Shown here: piece after piece, positions 32,635-42,475 of the stretch
Numbering within the stretch: position 1 is the first letter of the stretch
How the letters are laid out: each line of letters begins with the position of its first letter
Origin: Closterium sp. Naga37s-1
Lineage: Eukaryota; Streptophyta; Zygnematophyceae; Desmidiales; Closteriaceae
Assembly: GCA_947471745.1 (NCBI GenBank)
Contig: CANJKZ010000170.1
Coordinates: 310,001 to 374,000 of the forward strand
Direction: 5' to 3'
DNA length: 64,000 nucleotides
Translations under genes and position numbers: made by a program
Notes under the pieces: generated by a model
Databases searched by the model: none
Told to the model about the DNA's origin: nothing
Seen by the model: the letters and a program-made list of their open reading frames with translations, nothing else

Positions 32635-32775
32635 TAAAAAAAATAAAACCCAATCGGAATCGGATGCGGTTTGGGAACGGATCAACCCTAAACACCTGGC
32701 GAGTTACGTGTTTAGGGTTGATTCATCCGAAAATGCATCCAGGCTCTTTTGGGGTTTCATTTTGTTTTGGCGGGA
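32635..32775. mobile_element. MITE-like hairpin element 2
   Basis: The core stem ATCAACCCTAAACAC (near 32682-32696) pairs with GTGTTTAGGGTTGAT (near 32709-32723). Outer arms include GGATGC / GCATCC and an A-rich / T-rich pair. It shares ATCAACCCTAAA with element 1, so both are probably one family. No coding potential. Confidence 0.5.
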
Positions 32776-33229
32776 GTTTCATCTATTACCATACGTGTTT
32801 TTTTTACAACTTGATAGTGACTGATTACGTGAAAAGATTTATCAATCACGTGAAAATACCTTTTGCAGTGACCTTACCCTTTATTTTTTTTACCAAATAT
32901 GTTATCCAGTCCCATTATGGTTACAAATGGCATATTTTCCCCCACAACAAGAAGCGGAATCTACACCCCAACATCGCCTGATACGGAGGTGAACATGAAC
33001 GCTGTTCTGTCATGAGTTTTGACTGGGGTGATACACTCAGTACCATACCCAACCATGCAAACTAGTATTTTACCTCTTTGGAATACAGCTTCACCGATTT
33101 CTGAACTAGCTGTTGGGGTGGGATGAGATGGGACACGCTTTTCTAGCGTAGAAACTGGATGGCTGGTGCACACAAACCACCTATCATCAAGCAACCCCCC
33201 CAAACTTGCAAAGCTGCTGGAAGATAAGT
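32776..33229. other. Intergenic stretch left of YR2
   Basis: AT-richer unique-looking sequence with small ORFs that lack any recognised feature. Confidence 0.35.
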
Positions 33230-33455
33230 TGACTGTCGGTAAAATCTGCTGCGATCAGAAGTTGATCGTCCCTAGGATCACCTCAGGAAGGTTCGCACAC
33301 GACTGAGTAGTGGTGGTGGGCCCTTGACCCCAGTAGCAGAGTGGATGTAAAATGCTTGAGATGATTGAAACATGCAAGAACAAAGGTATAAATAAGAGTA
33401 CATGAAGGAATACGAATCTACCTAGGTAGCCATGTACTCTAAGCTAAGGGGTACA
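33230..33455 (-). mobile_element. YR2 remnant, terminal part
   Basis: The reverse complement matches the YR1 3' tail, including the GTACCCCT, GAGAGTACATGGCTA, GTATTCCTT and CATTTTACATCCACTCTG blocks. C5 is inserted in it at 33455/33456, and the rest of the match continues at 40929. The left limit is approximate. Confidence 0.5.
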
Positions 33456-33615
33456 TGTCAAACATATATTCTTAGTTATATCTAGGCTTAGTTTATGTGT
33501 TTATAGTTGTCTAGGCTATAGTGGGTTTAGCCTTAGGGGGTACAAATTTCTCTCGACATTCTACTTGTACCCCTTCCCTTTTCCTAGTCCATCACTCTCG
33601 CCTACTATTCTCACA
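33456..33615 (+). repeat. C5 5' LTR
   Basis: It runs TGTCAAACATATATTC to ATTCTCACA. The hairpin GGGGTACAA (33537-33545) with TTGTACCCC (33565-33573) is perfect. The primer site TGGTATTAAGAGCAA follows at 33616-33630. Confidence 0.9.
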
Positions 33616-33630
33616 TGGTATTAAGAGCAA

Positions 33631-35342
33631 TTAGTCCTAGGACCTAATGTTAATGGGCCCACCACCTACTGCCCTGCTCGCCTAGGCCCCAGCCCGTCGC
33701 CCCTTGGCATCGCCCCTAGCCCCTAGGCTCGGCCCCTTGGCCCCGTCGCCTCGGCCCCGCTGGCCCAGTCGACTTCGTCGCCCGCGCCCGGCCCGTACCT
33801 AGCCCGTCGCCCGGCCCGTACCTAGCCCGTCGCCTGGCCCGTACCTAGCCCGCGCCCGGCCCCGTCTCCTGCCCGCGCCCGGCCCGTACCTAGCCCGACG
33901 CCCGGCCCGTACCTAGCCCGTCGCCCGGCCCGTACCTAGCCCGTCGCCCGGCCCGTACCTAGCCCGTCGCCTCGGCCCCGCTGGCCCCGTCGACTTCGTC
34001 GCCCGCGCCCGGCCCGTACCTAGCCCGTCGCCCGGCCCGTACCTAGCCCGTCGCCCGGCCCGTACCTAGCCCGCGCCCGGCCCCGTCTCCTGCCTGCGCC
34101 CGGCCCGTACCTAGCCCGTCGCCCGGCCCGTACCTAGCCCGTCACCTCGGCCCCGCTGGCCCCGTCGACTTCGTCGCCCGCGCCCGGCCCGTACCTAGCC
34201 CGTCGCCCGGCCCGTACCTAGCCCGTCGCCCGGCCCGTACCTAGCCCACGCCTGGCTCCGTCCTTCGCCCAGCGCCCGGCCTCGTCTCTTGCCTGCGCCC
34301 AGCCCCGTACCTAGCCCAGCGCCCGGCCCCGTACTTGCCCAGCGCCCGGCCCCGTACCTGCCCAGCGCCCGGCCCCGTACCTGCCCAGCGCCAGGCCCTG
34401 TACCTGCCCAGCGCCCGGCCCTGTACCTGTTTGGCCCCTCGGCCCCCTAGGCCCCTCGGCCCCTTGTTTGGCCCCTCAGTCCCCTAGGCCCCTCGGCCCC
34501 CCCTAGGCCCCTCGGCCCCTTGTTTGGCCCCGCGGCCCCTAGGCCCCTCGGCCCCACCTCAAAGACTGGCGCCCGGCCCCCCAGCCCCTTGTTTGGCCCC
34601 TCGGCCCCCTAGGCCCCTCGGCCCCTTGTTTGGCCCCTCGGCCCCCTAGGCCCCTCGCCCCCCCCCCTAGGCCCCTCGGCCCCTTGTTTGGCCCCGCGGC
34701 CCCTAGGCCCCTCGGCCCCACCTCAGAGACTGGCGCCCGGCCCCCCCGCCCCTTGTTTGGCCCCTCGGCCCCCTAGGCCCCTCGGCCCCTTGTTTGGCCC
34801 CTCGGCCCCCTAGGCCCCTCGGCCCCCCCTAGGCCCCTCGGCCCCTTGTTTGGCCCCGCGGCCCCTAGGCCCCTCGGCCCCACCTCAGAGACTGGCGCCC
34901 GGCCCCCCGCCCCCCCCCCCGGCCCCTTGTTTGGCCCCGCGGCCCCTAGGCCACTCGGCCCCACCGCAAAGACCGGTGCCCGGCCCCCCGGCCCCTTGTT
35001 TGGCCCCTCGGCCCCCTTGGCCCCTCGGCCCCCCTAGGCCCCCCCGGCCCCTTGTTTGGCCCCGCGGCCTCTAGGCCACTCGGCCCCACCTTAGAGACCG
35101 GCGCCTGGCCCCCCCGGCCCCTTGTTTGGCCCCTCAGCCCCCTAGGCCCCTCGGCCCCCCTGGGCCCCCCCCGGCCCCTTGTTTGGCCCCGCGGCCCCTA
35201 GGCCCCTCGGCTCCACCTCCGAGCCCGGCGCCCGGCCCCCTGGCCTCTTGTTTGGCCCCTCGGCCCCCCCCTAGGCCTCTCGGCTCCCCTAGACCAACGG
35301 CCTCTTGTTTGGCCACGCGGCCCCCCAGGCTCCTCGGCCCCT
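33631..35342 (+). repeat. C5 leader arrays
   Basis: The left part (to about 34440) repeats CCCGGCCCGTACCTAGCCCG. The right part repeats GGCCCCTCGGCCCCTAGGCC and CCCTTGTTTGGCCCC, with longer units of roughly 180-200 bp. At 1.7 kb it is the longest leader here. The left array closely matches the leader of NA2 on the other strand (60470-61383). Confidence 0.85.
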
Positions 35343-36587
35343 ATGGCGTCGCTTCGAGTTCTCCCGTTCGACCCGGAGGGTAGACCTATATCATTTGACA
35401 CGTGGCACGACGATCTGCAACTGTACCTACTGAGCGACAGTCGGGACAGTGTCTCACTGTTTGACCACGTGTCCGGTGCCGCTCCAGACCCTTCCGCCAC
35501 AGCTGACGTTTCGACTCGTTCCCAGTGGCTGTCTCGTGACGCTACTGCCCGCTTGGCCATTCGCAACCACCTGCCCGCAATAGAATGTGCTCACTTTGGC
35601 GAGCACAGGACAGCACAGGCCTTGTACGACGCTGTCGTTGCTCGCTACTCCTCCCCTGCCACTGCTGCTCTTGGCAGACTGCTACTGCCCTACCTGTTCC
35701 CTGAGCTGTCGGCTTTTGCCACAGTAGCGGACCTGGTTACCCACCTGCGCACTAGCGACGCTCGCTACCGCGCTACCGTTCCTGCTGAGTTCCTTCCCAC
35801 GAACCAGCCCCCCATGTTCATCACCCTCTACTTCATAGTCACTCGCCTCCTTGACTCCCTTCGCTCTGTCAGGGACCACTTCCTCACCCTCGGCCCCACT
35901 TCCCTCACTGTTGACCTCCTCGAGCAGCATCTCCTCGCAGCTGAGACTAGTGCAGTTGCTGTAGGTGCTGCTCGTGGCACTCCGCGCTCACCCTTCTTTG
36001 AGGGGTGCTCCCCCTCCCCCCTTTCCTCCTCCTTCGCCTCTGCTGCTGCGGAAGACGTCTCTGTTCCTGAGGACGTCGGTGCTGCTTCGACTAGTACGAA
36101 GCGCCGCAACAGCAAGGGCAAGGGTGGCCGGGGTAGTGGAGGAGGCAGCGGTGGTGGTGGAGGTGGCAGTGGGCGTGGCAGTGGGGGCAGCGGTAGAGGA
36201 GGCGGAGGCGGTGGAGGTGGTGGCGGCGGTGGGACCGGTGGCGGAGGTGGAGGCTCTGGTGGCGGCGGTGGAGGCAGTGGAGGGGGTGGAGGCAGTGGAG
36301 GCGGTGGGACCAGTGGTGGTCGGTCTGGACCTCAGCGTGGAGGCTCTGGTGGCGGTCGGGGCCAGCAGCAGCAGCGTCGGAGCGAGACTCAGACGCCTCA
36401 GCAGCTCCGTGAGTGGTTGGTTCAGCGTGGGGCGGGCGAGGGTAGTGAGACCTGCCCGTATGTCATTCGCACGGGTGCCCGTGCGGGCAAGACATGCGGG
36501 CGGTTTCACACTGAGCGCCGCTGCTTTGCCCGCCTTGACGAAGCCTGGCGCACTGAGTTTGGTGATGACGTCGAGCGCCCTCGCTAG
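35343..36587 (+). pseudogene. C5 Gag with zinc knuckle, ending in an amber codon
   Basis: MASLRVLPFDPEGRP opens 414 codons without interruption. The capsid-like domain (residues 1-250) is followed by a Gly-rich run (about 260-335), QQLREWLVQR (36399-36428) and the zinc knuckle CPYVIRTGARAGKTCGRFHTERRC (36453-36524). The frame ends at TAG 36585-36587, in place of Trp in ERPRWAELL. C3 has the same change at the same codon, and C1, C2 and C6 keep Trp. It may be a plain nonsense mutation or a shared trait of a subfamily. Confidence 0.8.
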
Positions 36588-38395
36588 GCGGAGTTGCTTA
36601 GGTCGGGAGTTGCCATCTTTGACCTAGACTTTGATGTTATTATCTCTGCCATGTATGCTTTGTCTTTTAGTGCTGAGGGTGACTGTTACTGGTGTGTGCC
36701 GCCTGACCCAGGTATAGCCGCTGCTGCTCTAGGTGCTAGTGCGTCTGGTACTCGTGGCATGCACTCCCGTCTCCTTGTCTGTGGTCTCCCCAGGTCTCTG
36801 CCTCCCCTGCCGCCCTCGCCTGCCCCGCCCTGTCTTCCTTGCGTCGAGGGACGGCAGCGCGCCGCTCCTCACCCCTCCTCGTTTCCCCCGACGACTGCTC
36901 CCCTGCAGACCCTCCACATGGACGTGTGGGGCCCAGCCCGCGTCAGTGGACAGGGCCGCGAGCGCTACTTTCTGCTGGTAGTTGACGACTACACGCGATA
37001 CACCACAGTCTTCCCCTTGCGCAGCAAGGGTGAAGTCTCTGCTGCCTTGATCCCTTGGATCCGCACAGTCCGTCTCCAGCTGCGTGAGCGTTTCGGCCAG
37101 GACCTTCCTGTCCTGCGTCTGCACTCTGACAGAGGTGGTGAGTTCTCCTCCGACCTCTTGCGGGACTTTTGTCGTGGGGAAGGCATCACCCAGTCGTTCA
37201 CGCTTCTGGACTCCCCTCAGCAAAATGGGATTGCTGAGCGCCGCATTGGCTTAGTCATGGAGGTCGCTCGTACCTCCATGATTCATGCGGCCGCTCCCCA
37301 TTTTCTGTAGCCGTTTGCGGTCCGGTACGCTGTGCATCAGCTCAACCTTTGGCCCCGTGTCTCCTTGCCGGAGACCTCGCCCACACTGCGTTGGACAGGG
37401 AAGGTTGGCGATGCGTCGGTGTTCCGGGTCTGGGGTTCTCGTGCCTTTGTTCGCGATACGTCCGCGGACAAGCTCTCCGCTCGCGCTATTCCCTGCGTCT
37501 TCCATGGCCTTGTCCCTGATGCGCCTGGCTGGCAGTTTTACCACCCCACCTCGCGCCGTGTCCTCCCTTCTCAGGACGTCACGTTCGACGAGTCGGTTCC
37601 CTTCTACCGTCTCTTCCCCTACCGCTTTGCCCCTTCCCCGCCCCCGCCGCTCTTCTTTGCTCCCGGTCCGCCTCCGGTAGACCCCCTCCCGCCCCAGGGT
37701 CCTGCTCCATCGGGAGTTTCTCAGGTAGACCCTCTCCCTGGTACTGCGCCTGTTCAGGTAGCTGTCGTCTCAGGTGCTGCTCCAGGTGCTGCGTCTGGGG
37801 GTGCTGTGTCTGGGGGTGCGGAGCCGGGGGGTGCGGGGTCTGAGGGTGCTGGGTCTGGGGGTGCTGAGCCTGAGGGTGTTGAGCATGGGGGTGCTGAGTC
37901 GGAGGGTGCGGAGCCTGAGGGTGCTGAGTCGGAGGGTGCGGAGTCTGGGGGTGCTGAGCCTCGGGGTACTGCTTTGTCTGGAGGTCCTGCTGGTGCTTCA
38001 CCGCGACTGTCCTCGCAGCAGCTGCGTGAGTGGCTTGTTCAGCGCGCACACCGTCGGAGTGGGGCTCCCGGAGCTGGCGAGCCTGGAGGCGCTGGAGCTG
38101 GAGGTGCTGCTGTTACTACTGGAGTTGAAGACCCTACGGAGCCTGGAGCAGCTGGCGCTGGAGGCGCTGGAGCTGGAGTAGCTGGAGTTGGAGGCCCTGG
38201 CGCAGGCGGCGCTGGAGGTGCAGGAGCTGGAGCTGTTGACCCTGGAGCTGGAGGTGCTGAAGGCACTGTGCGGCCGCGCCCGTACTTCGTTCCCCTACTT
38301 CAGAAGGTTCTTGGTGTCCCGTCTTCTACTGGTCTTCCTCCTCCCTTCCTGTGTCCACCGCCTGACCAGACGCAGCCGCCGTTACAGCCGCCTCC
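36588..38395 (+). pseudogene. C5 integrase and linker, protease deleted
   Basis: The Gag frame resumes after the amber codon. It reads AELLRSGVAIFDLDFDVI to GASASGT and then jumps to RGMHSRLLV. The whole protease and the HH half of the integrase zinc domain are therefore deleted, while CLPCVEG and the rest remain. LHMDVWGPARV, VDDYTRYTTVFPL, LHSDRGGEF and QQNGIAERRIG keep D, D and E. A TAG at 37308-37310 replaces Trp in HFLWPFAV. After YRLFPYR the linker has GGAEP-type repeats (37790-37970), QQLREWLVQR (38016-38045) and a Gly/Ala run (containing a stop). The frame is lost near 38395. Confidence 0.8.
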
Positions 38396-40525
38396 CCACT
38401 GCCTGTTCCCTCTCCTTACACTGAGCAGTCCGGAGGTCTTACAGAGCGTCGTGAGCCTGCGTCTCGTCCTGTCTCGCCTGTTCGCACTGCTCGTCGTGCT
38501 CCTCGTTCGCGTCCTCCTCCTGTCCCAGGCACACACACCATGGCACTCCGTCCTTCCTCTGTTCCACTGCGTGTTCCTCTGCCTGCTCCTCCTGAGTCCT
38601 CTCTTCCTGCGGTCCCTGACCCTGAGTCTGACCGAGCGCGTGCTGCCAGTCCCACAGTCGCTCGTCTCCTTGCCACTGCTGTCACTGACCCGTCCTTTGA
38701 GTCTGCTGCTGCTTCTGCTCTCGTTGCTGAGCTACTTGACTTTGCTGCTGCCTGCCGTCTCGACTACGCCTCTGCTCTAGTTGCTGAGTCTGTGCCTGCC
38801 AGTCCTCCGTCCGTCGGGGGTGAGTGTGCTCTTGGCACGGACGTCCTTGAGGACAGGCAGGAGGACTTTGAGTGTCTTGCAGCTGCTGTACCTCGTTTCG
38901 CCTCCTTGCTGCTTGCCCCTGAGGGAGACCCGGATGCTCCTGACATCCCGACCCCGCGCTCTTACGCAGAGGCGATTACGGGTCCTTACTCCTCTCAGTG
39001 GCAGGCAGCAATGGATGCCGAGATGGCATCCTGGAAGTCCACAGGCACTTACGTTGACGAGGTTCCCCCACCTGGGGTGAACATAGTCGATGGCATGTGG
39101 ATCTTCAGGGTGAAGCGGCCGCCGGGTTCTCCGCCTGCCTTCAAGGCGCGCTACGTTGCTCGAGGCTTCAGTCAGCGACAGGGAGTTGACTACTTCCAGA
39201 CCTTCTCCCCCACCCCGAAGATGACTACTCTTCGGGTGTTGCTGCACGTAGCTGCTCAGCGTGACTACGAGTTACACTCCATGGACTTCAGTACTGCTTT
39301 CCTGCAGGGCAGCCTGCACGAGGAGATCTGGCTGCGCCGACCACCTGGTTTCACTGGGTCGTTTCCTACAGGTACCCAGTGGAGCCTCCGCCGGCCAGTC
39401 TACGGTCTCCGCCAGGCGCCTCGCGAGTGGCACGACACACTTAGGACTACACTTGCGGCTCTTGGGTTTGTTCCTTCTACAGCAGACCCGTCGCTGTTTC
39501 TACGCACCGACACCTCACTGCCGCCCTTCTACGTCCTAGTGTACGTCGACGACCTCGTCTTTGCCACGGCTGACACTGAGGCACTGACCCTAGTGAAGTC
39601 CGAGCTGCAGAAGAGACATACCTGCACTGACATGGTCGAACTGCGCAGCTACCTTGGCCTGCAGATCACCCGGGACAGAGCACGGCGCACCATCACACTG
39701 ACTCAGTCACACATGGTGCACCAGGTCCTTCAGCGCTTCGGCTTCCAGTACTCCTCGCCACAGCTCACTCCTCTGTCTACCAGCCACTCGCTCTCAGCTC
39801 CACCTTTGGACGAGTCCGTAGAGCCGAGTGGTCCGTACCCAGAGCTTGTGGGTTGCCTCATGTACCTGATGACTTGCACTCGACCTGACCTCGCGTACCC
39901 TCTCAGCCTTCTGGCTCGCTACGTGGCTCCTGGTAGGCACCGAAAGGTGCACTGGGATGCTGCGAAGAGGGTACTGCGTTACCTGTGCAGTACGTCGGGC
40001 ATGGGGCTTGTGCTTGGAGGACGGGGTCCTGTTGTTCTCACTGGTCACGCAGACGCCTCCTGGGTTGACGACTCAGCTACGCAGCGGTCGTCGCAGGGTT
40101 ACACCTTCAGCCTTGGGTCCGGCTCAGTTTCTTGGCGGTCTACCCGCTCGTCTTCAGTTCTCAGCTCCAGCTGTGAGGCTGAGATCTACGCCGGAGCCAT
40201 GGCTGCTCAGGAGCTACGCTGGCTCACCTACTTGCTGACCGACTTGGGAGAGCAGCCTCGTTCGCCTCCAGTCCCGTACGTAGACAACAAGGCCATGATA
40301 GCCTTGTGTCAGGAGCACAGACTGGAGCACAGAACGAAGCACATCGCTCTGCGATACTTCCTTGCTCGAGAGTTGCAGCAGGGTGGTCAGCTTCGTCTAG
40401 CGTACGTGGCCACTCGGGCCAACACTGCTGATGTCTTCACCAAGGCACTTCCGCCTGGTGACCATCAGCGCTTTGTTACTGTGTTAGGCCTTGTGCCTAC
40501 GTTGCCTCACTTACTTACTGCCTGA
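38396..40525 (+). pseudogene. C5 reverse transcriptase and RNase H, intact domain
   Basis: From about 38396 a second frame is open to the natural end at 40525 (VPTLPHLLTA). RT shows MDAEMASWKSTGTYV, IFRVKRPPGSPPAFKARYVARGFSQ, LDFSTAFLQ in the form MDFSTAFLQGSLHEEIWLRRPPGF, and the catalytic YVDDLVFA (about 39541-39564). RNase H shows GHADASWVDD, SSSCEAEIYAGA, YVDNKAMIAL and TKHIALRYFLARE. All catalytic residues look normal, so this domain could still work if translated. It is the best preserved RT of the window. Confidence 0.85.
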
Positions 40526-40768
40526 CTCTGCCTGTACTGTGATCTATCTATATACCTGCATGCTTGCACTTGTTAGGGTATGATCACTGTATTGTTTGTT
40601 CTCTTTATATAACTCTGCATGTGAACTGGCCTTGTGGCCCTTTGCTTGTGCTCGGACTGTGTGGTGACTTTGTGATCCACCCTAAGCTTGCTTTGCTTTG
40701 CTTCTTCTCTTGCCTGGTCTTGTGACCATTGCTTGTTCTGGCTATCCCCCACTTCGCCTATGGGGGTG
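40526..40768 (+). other. C5 3' untranslated tail and polypurine tract
   Basis: It contains GTGGTGACTTTGTGATCCACC, a block also present in C6, C7, C8, NA1 and probably NA2. It ends in TATGGGGGTG (40759-40768) directly before the 3' LTR. Confidence 0.8.
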
Positions 40769-40928
40769 TGTCAAACATATATTCTTAGTTATATCTAGGC
40801 TTAGTTTATGTGTTTATAGTTGTCTAGGCTATAGTGGGTTCAGCCTTAGGGGGTACAATTTTCTCTCGACATTCTACTTGTACCCCTTCCCTTTTCCTAG
40901 TCCATCACTCTCGCCTACTATTCTCACA
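40769..40928 (+). repeat. C5 3' LTR
   Basis: 160 bp, differing from the 5' LTR at two positions (GGGTTTAG versus GGGTTCAG, and ACAAATTT versus ACAATTTT). Confidence 0.9.
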
Positions 40929-41333
40929 GTACATTCCCTTATTACAGTGAAATCCGACCGCGCGACTCCAGACAGCTACGAAACTGTCTGGGCAGAATCC
41001 TCGCCACTGCTGCTGCCTGATGCTGTCTGCCCGTCTGTCCAGATCCTTTTCGTAACCATACGACGCTTCGCGTCACTTCTGCCTTTTCGCCTTCATCCTT
41101 GGTAATGCGTGCTTCGATTGCTGCGGTAAGGAGTGCACAGTGATGCTTCAATAATTACTATTCGTAACAAAATCGATGAAGACAAGCGGGACCAGAGCGT
41201 TTGAACACCAGCGAGCTGTCCTGACGACCTTTTGAAGCCGATGGAGAAACGACAAACAGCTCAGCACGTACATCTGTTCATCTACAGTCCATAAATTTCA
41301 TTTGTTGCAAGTTGTTACGGGTGCAATGAATCA
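40929..41333 (-). other. YR2 continuation and unique flank
   Basis: The first 17 bases (GTACATTCCCTTATTAC) continue the YR2 end. A minus-strand frame at 40942-41151 ends just there and may be the C-terminus of the YR2 recombinase gene, but no motif is visible in it. The rest shows nothing I recognise and may belong to the element or LTR into which C7 inserted. Confidence 0.4.
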
Positions 41334-41437
41334 TGTCAAAGTACAATCTTACTCCTTATGGGGTACAACACTTCTAGGGTTAGTACTTGTACCCCAACTC
41401 TTGCTAATCCAATCATTCATGCACAGTTATTCTGACA
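41334..41437 (+). repeat. C7 5' LTR
   Basis: 104 bp, lacking 21 bp that the 3' LTR has, beginning TGTAGGCTATAGTGGGG. Four substitutions separate the rest (about 4 percent). The hairpin GGGGTACAA (41360-41368) with TTGTACCCC (41387-41395) is perfect. The primer site TGGTATTCAGAGC follows, with one extra T. Confidence 0.85.
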
Positions 41438-41450
41438 TGGTATTCAGAGC

Positions 41451-42252
41451 ACCAAACCTGTTAAGTTTTTAGGGCCCAACGATAGTCTCGCTCGTTCCTG
41501 CCCGAAGCGCCCTTGCGCAATCCGGCCCTGCTCGCACAGTGTCGCACTGCCCTGCAGCTCCTCGCACCACCTGCCCCCCCGCACGTAGCGCCCTGCTGCA
41601 GCCCGCGCGTCGCGCTCTACTGCTCCGCGCTCTGCTGCTCCGCACTCTGCTGCTCCGCACCTCACGCTCTGCTGCCCTGCGCGTCGCGCCCTACTGCAGC
41701 CAGCGCGTCGCGCCCTGCTGCCCTGCGCGTCGCGCCCTGCTGCAGCTAGCGCGTCGCGCCCTACTGCAGCCAGCGCGTCGCGCTCTGCTGCCCTGCACGT
41801 TGCACCTTGCTGCAGCCAGCGCGTCGCGCCCTAATGCAGCCAGCGCGTCGCGCCCTAATGCAGCCAGCGCGTCGCGCTCTGCTGCCCCAGCGTGTTGCGC
41901 TCTACTGCCCCTCGCGTCGCGCCCTACAGCAGCCAGCACGACGCGCTCTGCTGCCCCACACATCGCGCCCTGCTGCCCTACACAGCGCGCGCCTTGATGC
42001 CCTGTCCACCGCGCCCCCTGCCCTGCAGCCCGCTGCGCGCCCTGCCCGGCCGAGTTGCGCCGCCCAGCCCGAGCCGCCCTGCTGCCACTATTGCTGCTGC
42101 TGCTGCTGCTACTGCTAGTGCTACTACTGCTGCTGGTGGAGGTGCTGCTAGGAGTGCTGCTGGTGCTGGGGGTGCTGGAGGTGCGATTGGGAGTGCTGGA
42201 GGTGCTACTAGTGCTGTAGGTGCTGGACCTACTACTGTCCGTCACTGCCTGT
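41451..42252 (+). repeat. C7 leader array
   Basis: Units resemble GCGTCGCGCCCTGCTGCAGCC. A CTG/CTA tract (about 42090-42140) comes before the presumed Gag ATG at 42253. Confidence 0.75.
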
Positions 42253-42475
42253 CATGGCCACTATCACGGCAGTTGCAGCGGCTAGGGGTGGACAGCGGCG
42301 GTCACTACCTCTCCCGGACGACCCCACCCCTCAGCAGCTTTGCGAGTGGGTTCTTCAGCGAGCCCATCCAGTTTGTGGAGGCTTTGGTTTTTTACGCACT
42401 GCATAGAGGCGGCAGCAGAGTCAGTAGGAGACCTTCTCCCCTCAGGTGCTTAGTGAGTTGTTTCCTCAGCAATGT
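42253..42475 (+). pseudogene. C7 Gag remnant
   Basis: The ATG at 42253 gives MATITAVAAARGG, then TPQQLCEWVLQRAHP and a stop near 42400. The capsid-like domain, Gly run and zinc knuckle found in other copies are absent, so Gag has lost roughly 1 kb. The QQLCEW motif survives. Confidence 0.6.

Larger units (their letters stand above)
33456..40928 (+). mobile_element. C5, full-length copia element (7473 bp) inserted in YR2
   Basis: Both LTRs are present (160 bp, two differences, about 1.25 percent). The target duplication GTACA is perfect (33451-33455 and 40929-40933). Primer site, leader, Gag, integrase, linker, RT, RNase H, 3' tail and polypurine tract are in order. The protease is missing by an internal deletion. 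Confidence 0.9.

Noticed and set aside
32103..32981. Small plus-strand ORFs of 60-105 codons in the intergenic region
   Set aside because: Short, no homology recognised and no codon pattern; kept as non-coding.
40942..41151. 70-codon minus-strand ORF as an independent gene
   Set aside because: No start context or domain; more likely the tail of the YR2 recombinase gene or chance.
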